From positions 1 through 56,103 of the forward strand of contig NZ_AZEA01000016.1 of assembly GCF_001435575.1 (NCBI RefSeq): a stretch of DNA of 56,103 bases, given 5' to 3'. Source of the DNA: Lentilactobacillus sunkii DSM 19904 (GTDB lineage Bacteria > Bacillota > Bacilli > Lactobacillales > Lactobacillaceae). The notes beneath the pieces were generated by a model. It ran no database searches. It was given only the letters and a program-made list of their open reading frames with translations, and was not told where the DNA came from. The position numbers were made by a program, and so were the translations under genes. This document shows positions 49,910-56,103 of this stretch, in pieces. Within the stretch, counting starts at the first letter, position 1; each line of letters begins with the position of its first letter.

Positions 49910-51424
49910 ATGTCAGAACGAAAAGTTTATACTGATTACTTTTTTGATGAGCCTGCCTACAATACACACGATGGCGGCTTTATTCCATTGGAGGAGCCCA
50001 AAACGCCCCAACAACCGTTAAAAATTCCAGAACTTTTGAAACCGGATAAGGAAACCGATACCGATATGTATTACACGGTGATCGCCCAAACCGGTGAAGT
50101 TCAGTTATTACCTGGTAAGAAGACCAAGACTTGGGGATATAATACCGATCTGCTTGGCAAAACAATTTTATTTAAAAAGGGCAAAATGATTCACATCACC
50201 CTCAAAAACGAATTACCAGAATTAACAACCTTCCATTGGCACGGATTAAACGTTCCCGGTCCAATTACCGATGGTGGCTGTCACGCACCGGTCTATCCTG
50301 GCGAAAGCACCCAGATTGAATTCAAATGCGATCAGGTTGCCGCAACGCTCTGGCTGCACGCCCATCCGTGTCCAGCAACTGCTCAGCATGTTTGGAAAGG
50401 TTTGGCAACTGCTGTTGTCGTCAAAGATGACGTTGAAAGTAAGCTACCATTCCCAAGAAATTACGGTGTTGACGATATTCCGGTTATTTTACAGGATCGT
50501 CGATTCCACAAGGACAACCAATGGGACTACATGGCCGACTATGACCCTGACGGCGTGCAGGGGCCAACAGCCATGATCAACGGTACCATTAATCCATACT
50601 TTGATGTAACGACACAGCGGCTCAGATTACGCCTTCTCGATGGTGCCAATCGCCGTGAATGGCGTCTGCATTTCAGTGACGATTTGAAATTCACTCAAAT
50701 TGCATCCGATGGCGGCGTTCTTCCTGAACCCGTTGATTTCACCCACTTAATGCTGACATGTGCAGAACGGGCTGAAGTCATCGTCGACTTTGGCAAATAC
50801 AAACCTGGCGATGAAGTCACTATGTACTGCGATGATGTGCCGATCATGCGGTTTAGAATTCACGAATTTGCACCAGACAACACTAAATTGCCTGATCATC
50901 TGGTTGATATTCCAGATCCAGACGTCACACCAGGCGCACCTGTCCACAAAGTTGTCATGTCCGGCATGGATGAAGAAGTCATGATGAATGGTAAGAAATT
51001 TGATATGCAGCGGATTGATGACAAGCAAAAGCTCGGTAACGTTGAATACTGGGACATCAGCAATACCAACGACATGAGCAACGGTATGGTTCACCCCTAC
51101 CACATGCACGGAACGCAATTTAGAGTTGTTTCCAGAAATGGTCATGCACCTTATCCTAACGAAAATGGTCTGAAGGATACCGTTGGTGTAAACCCTGGTG
51201 AAACGGTTCGGCTGAAGGTTTGGTTCGATCATCTTGGTGTCTACATGAACCACTGCCATATCATTGAACACGAAGATGGCGGTATGATGGCCCAATTTGA
51301 AGTCTATGATCCGGATCATCCAAAGCAATATAAACTCATGGATATGGATACTTTAATGAATGCATTCGCCAAAGAACGTGGCGTTAAAGTTGAAGATCTT
51401 AACATTCCCGGAATGGATATGTAA
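49910..51424 (+). CDS. multicopper oxidase
   Basis: A 504-residue cupredoxin-repeat oxidase. All four copper-binding segments are present: HWH at 109-111, HAH at 150-152, HPYHMHG at 395-401 and HCHIIEHE at 448-455. It resembles the CotA/bilirubin-oxidase and CueO group. There is no signal peptide or Tat motif, so it may be cytoplasmic or exported without a classical signal. Lactobacillus homologues have been linked to copper tolerance and oxidation of biogenic amines; the substrate here is unproven. AAGGATG precedes ATG 49910. Confidence 0.93.
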   Translation: MSERKVYTDYFFDEPAYNTHDGGFIPLEEPKTPQQPLKIPELLKPDKETDTDMYYTVIAQTGEVQLLPGKKTKTWGYNTDLLGKTILFKKGKMIHITLKNELPELTTFHWHGLNVPGPITDGGCHAPVYPGESTQIEFKCDQVAATLWLHAHPCPATAQHVWKGLATAVVVKDDVESKLPFPRNYGVDDIPVILQDRRFHKDNQWDYMADYDPDGVQGPTAMINGTINPYFDVTTQRLRLRLLDGANRREWRLHFSDDLKFTQIASDGGVLPEPVDFTHLMLTCAERAEVIVDFGKYKPGDEVTMYCDDVPIMRFRIHEFAPDNTKLPDHLVDIPDPDVTPGAPVHKVVMSGMDEEVMMNGKKFDMQRIDDKQKLGNVEYWDISNTNDMSNGMVHPYHMHGTQFRVVSRNGHAPYPNENGLKDTVGVNPGETVRLKVWFDHLGVYMNHCHIIEHEDGGMMAQFEVYDPDHPKQYKLMDMDTLMNAFAKERGVKVEDLNIPGMDM

Positions 51425-51487
51425 GCTTAATTGTTGCGCATGTCTGCCTGACGTGATACTATAAACTGTGGAATGAAAAATGAATAA

Positions 51488-51645
51488 AGCTGTTAGGTGA
51501 GGCTCCTATGTGAAAAATGCTACTGCTCAGAAACGTCGAAAGACGCCAATGAGTCAGCTGTCCCAGTCAAAGTAAGGCTAGGACTAATGTGGCTGTTAAT
51601 TATTAACTACATCACATAGTGCTAAAGCTCAACGACTGGCGTAAG
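51488..51645 (+). promoter_or_regulatory. M-box (ykoK) magnesium riboswitch
   Basis: The M-box landmarks occur in order: CTGTTAGGTGAGGCTCCTAT, GCTACTGCTCAGAAACGTCG, AAAGACGCCAATGAGTCAGC, TAAGGCTAGG and finally GTGCTAAAGCTCAACG. Length and order match the class. It would stop transcription when Mg2+ is sufficient. No intact magnesium transporter gene follows. Confidence 0.92.
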
Positions 51646-51653
51646 TGTTTTTG

Positions 51654-51688
51654 AAGTGTCCAGTCGCGAAGCGGCTGGACACTTTTCA
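51654..51688 (+). terminator. M-box expression-platform terminator
   Basis: AAGTGTCCAG (51654-51663) and CTGGACACTT (51675-51684), with an inner TCGC/GCGG pairing, are followed by TTTTC, directly after the aptamer. Confidence 0.85.
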
Positions 51689-51718
51689 TTACTAAAAAAC
51701 TTTAAAGAGGTGAGAGTT

Positions 51719-51811
51719 ATGACAAACGAATTTACAGACCCAGGAGCGACGAAGCATCAGTCTACCAAGGGAAGCCCGGTTGTGATAACTCTCTTACAAC
51801 CTCAAGTTTAA
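51719..51811 (+). CDS. 30-codon ORF behind the M-box
   Basis: AAAGAGGTGAGAGTT gives a strong ribosome binding site for this short frame (MTNEFTDPGATK ... LLQPQV). It may be the N-terminal relic of an Mg2+-regulated transporter or a genuine small protein or leader peptide. It is hydrophilic at first with a short hydrophobic end (VVITLLQ), and too short for assignment. Confidence 0.45.
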   Translation: MTNEFTDPGATKHQSTKGSPVVITLLQPQV

Positions 51812-52202
51812 CGAGAAATTGTTATAACCGATCTTCCCGAATTGATAAATGTTTGATGACTCTAAACGTATTTGTTTCTTGATTATTAGCTTTACCGCTA
51901 GATGTATCACAAGAAATTTCTCGACTTCGTTTGTTTAGAGGATTCAACTTTTTGGGAATTCGGTTAATACAATTTCTCGGTGGTCTTGAGCATTTAGGTA
52001 CTGGCGTACTTGTGCTTGATCGGCTACTCAAAGTCGAAAAACACTTCACCTTTTAGGAAACTAATTGGGGAGGAATCAATTAATCGATCAAAATTGCCAC
52101 ACATAAAACGATAATAATCGTAATTATGAGGACGAAACCTCCAAGAATCCGGCGGAAGCTGATTCTTGAAAAGTAACTGCGATCTTATCGAAAATACTAT
52201 TA
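51812..52202. other. gene-poor stretch, possibly decayed
   Basis: No convincing gene is present. A + strand frame is open from about 51880 to 52055 without start or ribosome binding site (it reads RGFNFLGIRLIQFLGGLEHLG). Two minus-strand frames overlap it with Ser/Arg/Pro-rich composition typical of antisense shadows. GAGAAATT/AATTTCTC occurs several times in both orientations. The stretch could be the eroded body of the gene once controlled by the M-box. Confidence 0.4.
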
Positions 52203-52203
52203 T

Positions 52204-52238
52204 AAGGCCGTCAACGTAAACTCGTTGACGGCTTTTAA
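52204..52238 (+). terminator. terminator before the second thiamine operon
   Basis: AAGGCCGTCAACG (52204-52216) pairs with CGTTGACGGCTTTT (52223-52236). It may be the original end of the M-box transcript. Confidence 0.75.
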
Positions 52239-52326
52239 TGTCCGGAGCATCAACAGTCTGCTTGACTTTTACCCGCGTTTCGTGTGTAATACAAATGTAC
52301 ATTAATTAAATCAATCATTTTGTGGT

Positions 52327-52396
52327 CTGGGGCGCTGAAAACAGCTGAGAAATACCCATGGAACCTGATGCAGTTAATACTGCCGTAGGGAGACCC
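52327..52396 (+). promoter_or_regulatory. TPP riboswitch (THI box) 2
   Basis: The aptamer elements are TCTGGGGCGCT, AGCTGAGA, ATACCC, GAACCTGATGCAGTTAATACTG and CCGTAGGGA. It lies upstream of tenA1 on the + strand. Confidence 0.95.
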
Positions 52397-52429
52397 ATTT
52401 TAGTCAATCAGCTTTTGTGAAAATGACTG

Positions 52430-52466
52430 AAAGCCCACTTTGAATCTCAAAGTGGGCTTTTTTAAT
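52430..52466 (+). terminator. TPP riboswitch 2 terminator
   Basis: AAAGCCCACTTTG (52430-52442) pairs perfectly with CAAAGTGGGCTTT (52448-52460), followed by a T-run. Confidence 0.88.
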
Positions 52467-52560
52467 TTCATGGACTTGATGACCCCTTAAACAGAATGGT
52501 AGGAAGGAGGCAGTCTTTAATTGTTGCCCGTTGCTATTTATATTTAAGGAGTTGAAGACT

Positions 52561-53280
52561 TTGTCATTTTCACAGGAATTAATTCAAGCAGCCCAGCCAT
52601 ATTTAAAAGCCAACATGGCCCATCCTTTCATTCAAGCTGTTATCAATGATCGGCTGGACAGTAAAGCACTTAATTATTATATTCAGCAAGATTTACGATA
52701 TGCCGACGCCGAAACAGTCGTTCAAGCTAACTTGGTCGCAAAAAGTACGACAATTGAAGATCAACGAATGTTCGCAGACCAGTTGAGTACTCATCTTGGG
52801 ACCGTCAACGAACTTTTTAAATCTCTAACCGAAAATACATCAGATAGCTGGACAGATCAGCGCTACCAACCAATTCAACCTGTAACGTTCATTTATCGAT
52901 CACATATTCTCTCACCAATCGCTCAAGGCTCGCTCCTTGATCTGCTTACCCCCTTCGAGGCAGGTAACTGGTTGTATATCGAACTTGGAAAATACCTTGC
53001 TGATACCAAGAAAGTCAAACCGGATAACGCCTTTTATTCTTGGGTCAAGGCGGTTCAAGATCCCCATTTAGCAGGCCAGGATGGAATCTCAAACCGCTTC
53101 CTTAAGGTTATTGACCGAGAGGCAGCCAATGCAAGCCCTGAACATTTGGAACAGGTTAAGCAGCAGTTTGTTCGCAGCATCCTTCTAGAGTGGTATTTCT
53201 GGGACGCTGCCTATAAACAATTGACATGGGACAACTGGGGACATCATGTACTGAACTCAGATGGAGGTGATTTGTTATGA
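52561..53280 (+). CDS. TenA-family protein lacking the catalytic cysteine
   Basis: A 239-residue all-helical TenA-superfamily protein. It keeps IQQDLRYADAE, FIYRSHILSPIAQGS and an acidic C-terminal LLEWYFWDAAY segment. Aligned with the second TenA by the shared WLY-E-GK pattern, the catalytic Cys position is Gly (FEAGNWLYIELGK), and the protein has no cysteine at all. It may be a Cys-independent TenA variant acting on another thiamine breakdown product. TTG 52561 follows AAGGAG; ykoE overlaps its end by 4 bases. Confidence 0.85.
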   Translation: MSFSQELIQAAQPYLKANMAHPFIQAVINDRLDSKALNYYIQQDLRYADAETVVQANLVAKSTTIEDQRMFADQLSTHLGTVNELFKSLTENTSDSWTDQRYQPIQPVTFIYRSHILSPIAQGSLLDLLTPFEAGNWLYIELGKYLADTKKVKPDNAFYSWVKAVQDPHLAGQDGISNRFLKVIDREAANASPEHLEQVKQQFVRSILLEWYFWDAAYKQLTWDNWGHHVLNSDGGDLL

Positions 53281-53861
53281 CCCGATCATCACATTGGCAC
53301 GTCCAACAAATTATCCTTGTTGCACTAATTGGAATTATCTGTGGTGTTATTTATCAATACGTTGTAAATTCACTGTACAATATCGCCAGGGTTGCAGCGA
53401 CCCCCACCGGATTGAGTCCGTACGTTGATAATTTCTTTGCTGGGCTCTGGTTCATTGCCGCACCACTCAGTATGTATTTTGTGCCAGCTATTGGTTCAGG
53501 AACCATTGGCGAGACGCTGGCATCAATCGTTGAAATGTTTCTCGGTTCCCAGTGGGGTGCGTTCACGTTGGCATATGGGATCGTCCAAGGTGCCGGTAAT
53601 GAATTTGGCTTTTTTCCTAAAACAAAAAGATACCAAGCATTTTCATGGAACAGCTGTCTTCTGGGTGCAATTGGTGCGACCGTTGCCAGTTTTGTCTGGG
53701 ATTATTTTGCATCCGGATACAGCCATTATGGATTATTAATGCTGTTGGGGCTGTTCATTACCCGAACCATTTCAGCCCTACTTTTTGACGGTGTCATGGT
53801 GAAATTGATTACTCTTCGATTTGATAAACTTTGGCGCCAGGAAGCTCCTGCCAAAAACTAG
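53277..53861 (+). CDS. ykoE: YkoE-like ECF transporter substrate-binding (S) component
   Basis: A 194-residue membrane protein with about six helices. YkoE features seen are FFAGLWFIAAPLSMYFV, GSGTIGETLASIVEMFLGSQ and YGIVQGAGNEFGFF. YkoE captures thiamine or its HMP moiety and works with an energising ATPase/T module. No ykoC/ykoD lies here, so a shared ECF module encoded elsewhere is assumed. Its ATG overlaps the tenA1 stop (ATGA), indicating translational coupling, and tenA2 follows 37 bases later. Confidence 0.88.
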   Translation: MTRSSHWHVQQIILVALIGIICGVIYQYVVNSLYNIARVAATPTGLSPYVDNFFAGLWFIAAPLSMYFVPAIGSGTIGETLASIVEMFLGSQWGAFTLAYGIVQGAGNEFGFFPKTKRYQAFSWNSCLLGAIGATVASFVWDYFASGYSHYGLLMLLGLFITRTISALLFDGVMVKLITLRFDKLWRQEAPAKN

Positions 53862-53898
53862 CAAAACTTATATTTGAATCTAAGATAGGAGAAATATT

Positions 53899-54582
53899 TT
53901 GAAAACAATCACAACATTTACAGATCAATTACATGAACTCGCCCAACCACTGTGGCTGCAAAGCGTGAACCATCCATTTATCAAACAACTGACGGCCGGC
54001 GAACTACCAATGTCCACATTCCGCTATTATCTATTGCAGGATCGCTATTACCTCAGTGAATTTGGAAAACTTCACGATCTAATTGCGGATCAGTTGGATG
54101 ACCCAGCTGCCATCGATTTTTTAAGAAAAGGTGCCCAAGGTTTGAAAAATGGCGAAATTGCCGTTCGGAAGGGCTTCTTTACCCAACTAAATATTACCAA
54201 AAACGAGATCGCCTTGACGCCAATCGCCCCAACTGCTTATAACTACGTCAACCATATGTACGCAGCACTATACCGGGGAACCCCACAACGTGCGATTTCT
54301 GCGTTGCTGCCATGTTACTGGTTATACAACGAAATCGGTAAAGCCGTTATTTCTCAGGGATCACCGGTTTCACTTTACCAGCAATGGATTGAGACTTATG
54401 ACAGCGAGGGTTACACCGACAGCGTAAACCAAATGATCCAACTGACCAACCTCGCCGCCAGCCAAGTCGATAAGGCTGAACGTCAACAGATGACCGATGT
54501 GTTCATTAAGAGCAGCGCTTATGAATTGGGCTATTGGCAAATGTCATTGAAGCATGAAAATTGGGATGCACTCACGAAATAA
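53899..54582 (+). CDS. tenA: aminopyrimidine aminohydrolase (thiaminase II)
   Basis: A 227-residue TenA protein that hydrolyses aminopyrimidine from degraded thiamine to HMP, and can cleave thiamine. The active-site residues are present: Asp in LLQDRYYLSEFGK, Cys in ALLPCYWLYNEIGK and Glu in SSAYELGYWQM. Together with the YlmB-like amidohydrolase it would complete the known formylaminopyrimidine salvage path. AGGAG lies before TTG 53899. It ends at a bidirectional terminator. Confidence 0.93.
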   Translation: MKTITTFTDQLHELAQPLWLQSVNHPFIKQLTAGELPMSTFRYYLLQDRYYLSEFGKLHDLIADQLDDPAAIDFLRKGAQGLKNGEIAVRKGFFTQLNITKNEIALTPIAPTAYNYVNHMYAALYRGTPQRAISALLPCYWLYNEIGKAVISQGSPVSLYQQWIETYDSEGYTDSVNQMIQLTNLAASQVDKAERQQMTDVFIKSSAYELGYWQMSLKHENWDALTK

Positions 54583-54605
54583 ATAATTATCAATTAATAT
54601 CAAAA

Positions 54606-54649
54606 AATAGCTCTCAAGTGAGATGGTTAACCCACTTGAGAGCTATTAT
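54606..54649. terminator. bidirectional terminator
   Basis: A 15-bp perfect stem, AATAGCTCTCAAGTG (54606-54620) with CACTTGAGAGCTATT (54633-54647), separates the convergent tenA and symporter genes. Confidence 0.9.
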
Positions 54650-54695
54650 TTATAGATACTTCCTGTCGTCGTTTATGATTGCGTTACCTAAGTAT

Positions 54696-55994
54696 CTATT
54701 CAGCGTTTTCGACAACGGAATGCTTTTTAAATGAAGCAATGTATTTTTTCGACTTTTCTTCATCAAATTCTTTTTCTGATTTACCAATCACAACCGTGGC
54801 AAGGGAGTTACCAACAACGTTAACGGCTGTCCGACCCATATCAACAATTCGGTCGATCCCAGCAATAAAGGTCAAACCAGTGACTGGAACGCCAATGGTG
54901 GAGATGGTTGCCAGCAAGACAACAAATGAGGCTCCTGGCACCCCGGCCATTCCCTTTGAAGTAATCATCAGGACAACTAACAAGGTAATCTGTTGGCCGA
55001 TGGAGAGGTTAATATGATAGGCCTGAGCGAGGAATAATGCAGCAATCGATTGATAAATTGCCGAACCATCCAAGTTAAATGTATAGCCGGTTGGAATCAC
55101 AAATGAAACAATTCCCTGACTGGTCCCAAATTTATCCATTTTCTCGATCATCTTAGGTAAAACGGCCTCTGAACTGGCTGTTGAGAACGCCAAAATGATT
55201 TCATCTTTGATCACCAACAGTAGATCAAAGATACTAAAGCCAAAGATCTTAGCAACAATTCCCATGATGACTAAAATAAACGCTGTCATCGTGACGTACG
55301 CAATCGCCACAAAGTAACCTAGCGGGATTAAAGCACCAATTCCCATTTCAGCCAAGGCAACCCCGATTAAAGCACAAACACCAATTGGAGCAGCATGCAT
55401 AACCCAGTTGGTTACTTTGAACATAACTTCAGCAACTGCATTTAAACCATCGATCAGGATCTTTCCCTTTTCACCAATAGCCGCAATTCCTAATCCAAAG
55501 AATACTGAGAAGAAGATAACCGGCATCATGTCGCCATTTGCTAATGATTTGAAGATGTTGGTAGGAATAATCCCAATTAACGTTCCCCAAATTCCAGTAT
55601 GTTGAGCCGTTTTGGCTGTTGCCATATACTGACTTATGTCTGATCCATGCAGGGAATGAATATCAATCAACGTTCCAGGATGCAGCACGTTGGCAACAAT
55701 CATCCCAAGTGCAATCGCAATGGTCGTCATTAACTCAAAATAGATGATGGTCTTCAATCCAACTCGACCAAGTTTCTTAATATCACCCATACTGGCAATT
55801 CCAACCGTTAAACATGAAACAACGATTGGTAATACAATCATTTGGATCAAGTTGATAAACATGGTTCCAATGTTCTGCATAACCGTTATTGCGGCGTTAT
55901 TTTTATAAAAGATAACCCCAAAAAAGACACCAAGTACCAGACCAATAACGATCTGCCAGCCCAAAGTCAGCCGGTAAGCTTTATACCGCTTCAT
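54696..55994 (-). CDS. dicarboxylate/amino acid:cation symporter (DAACS)
   Basis: A 432-residue membrane symporter of the GltP/DctA family. Canonical motifs are retained: AFSTASSEAVLP (HP1), FNLDGSAIYQ (helix 7 NMDGT-type), SKGMAGVPGASFVVL (HP2) and GIDRIVDMGRTAVNVVGNS (helix 8). Import of glutamate, aspartate or C4-dicarboxylates is likely. It contrasts with the divergent paralogue at 47591-48838. It is monocistronic on the minus strand, between the tenA terminator and the rRNA operon end. Confidence 0.9.
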   Translation of the reverse strand: MKRYKAYRLTLGWQIVIGLVLGVFFGVIFYKNNAAITVMQNIGTMFINLIQMIVLPIVVSCLTVGIASMGDIKKLGRVGLKTIIYFELMTTIAIALGMIVANVLHPGTLIDIHSLHGSDISQYMATAKTAQHTGIWGTLIGIIPTNIFKSLANGDMMPVIFFSVFFGLGIAAIGEKGKILIDGLNAVAEVMFKVTNWVMHAAPIGVCALIGVALAEMGIGALIPLGYFVAIAYVTMTAFILVIMGIVAKIFGFSIFDLLLVIKDEIILAFSTASSEAVLPKMIEKMDKFGTSQGIVSFVIPTGYTFNLDGSAIYQSIAALFLAQAYHINLSIGQQITLLVVLMITSKGMAGVPGASFVVLLATISTIGVPVTGLTFIAGIDRIVDMGRTAVNVVGNSLATVVIGKSEKEFDEEKSKKYIASFKKHSVVENAE

Positions 55995-56047
55995 AATTTC
56001 ACCCGTATTTCCTTAAAATATGTACTGTTTTAATATAAAACAAAAGC

Positions 56048-56073
56048 CTTCAATAGTAAATACCATTGAAGAC
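56048..56073 (-). terminator. rRNA operon terminator
   Basis: CTTCAAT (56048-56054) and ATTGAAG (56065-56071) pair; the minus-strand transcript ends GGCTTTTGTTTT. It lies 13 bases after the 5S rRNA end. Confidence 0.8.
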
Positions 56074-56083
56074 TTTCTAAATT

Positions 56084-56103
56084 GCGTGGCAACGTCCTAC
56101 CCT
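56084..56103 (-). rRNA. rrf: 5S ribosomal RNA, 3' end (partial, cut by window edge)
   Basis: The minus strand reads AGGGTAGGACGTTGCCACGC, the highly conserved 3' end of lactobacillus 5S rRNA. Only about 20 bases are inside the window. It indicates that a complete rRNA operon, transcribed leftward, lies just beyond the right edge. Confidence 0.85.

Noticed and set aside
51822-52302. Two minus-strand frames of 75 and 92 codons
   Set aside because: Ser/Arg/Pro/Lys-rich composition, no ribosome binding sites and no recognisable domain. They lie in a probably decayed stretch.
56040-56103. Possible T-box or other riboswitch upstream of the symporter gene
   Set aside because: The minus-strand sequence AGGGTAGGACGTTGCCACGC matches the 3' end of 5S rRNA, and the hairpin after it is the rRNA operon terminator.
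1-56103. CRISPR arrays, tRNA genes, prophage or intact insertion sequences
   Set aside because: No regularly spaced repeats, no cloverleaf-like sequences, and no integrase, transposase or phage structural genes were seen.

Overview
The window looks like chromosomal DNA of an obligately heterofermentative lactic acid bacterium, most likely a Lentilactobacillus (L. buchneri group). This rests on a xylulose-5-phosphate phosphoketolase, a bifunctional AdhE and an adjacent zwf/gnd pair, which together outline the 6-phosphogluconate/phosphoketolase route. Low-GC Firmicute-style ribosome binding sites and frequent TTG/GTG starts agree with this. The species is inferred from content, not from a search. 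There is no prophage, intact insertion sequence, CRISPR array or tRNA. A leftward rRNA operon just enters at the right edge as the 3' end of a 5S rRNA and its terminator.

Layout. 1-6.7 kb: phosphoketolase, a small membrane protein, a palindrome-rich repeat block, a GntR/UTRA regulator, a YbaK-type tRNA editing protein followed by an HExxH membrane protein, an HD hydrolase and an unknown protein. 6.7-10.4 kb: two secreted proteins under a cobalamin riboswitch with its own terminator; the larger has the two-domain build of animal intrinsic factor/transcobalamin. 10.5-29.5 kb: a secreted protein, adhE with two Rex-like operators around its promoter, a P-type ATPase, an aldo/keto reductase with an AEC transporter, an SPFH protein with a ribbon-helix-helix/NfeD-like partner, a CorC-type protein, YfhO, NrdI, an MFS transporter, an acetyltransferase and a secreted Ig-like protein. 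29.8-37.2 kb: zwf and gnd, a HigBA-like toxin-antitoxin pair, an F420-type/LLM oxidoreductase pair, and a Phd/YefM-like antitoxin coupled to a short S51-peptidase-like protein. 37.4-43.4 kb: small membrane proteins, a regulator-ABC exporter operon, a decayed ABC permease and a secreted sedolisin (S53) protease.

43.5-54.6 kb is a thiamine region. thiE faces a TPP-riboswitch operon thiS-thiF-thiG-ylmB-like amidohydrolase-DAACS transporter. About 5 kb on, a second TPP riboswitch drives tenA1-ykoE-tenA2. Together these suggest salvage of thiamine breakdown products (formylaminopyrimidine to aminopyrimidine to HMP) plus partial thiazole synthesis. No glycine oxidase/ThiH, ThiC, ThiD or ThiM lies in the window. 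Between the two operons are a multicopper oxidase and an M-box magnesium riboswitch that now leads only to a 30-codon ORF. The window ends with an ordinary DAACS symporter and the rRNA operon end.

The signals most worth a second look are the cobalamin-riboswitch/intrinsic-factor-like pair, the divergent DAACS transporter in the thiamine operon, the Cys-less/Cys-containing TenA pair, the RHH-NfeD fusion beside SPFH, the antitoxin-S51 pair, the orphan M-box, and a dispersed palindromic intergenic repeat family present at four places.
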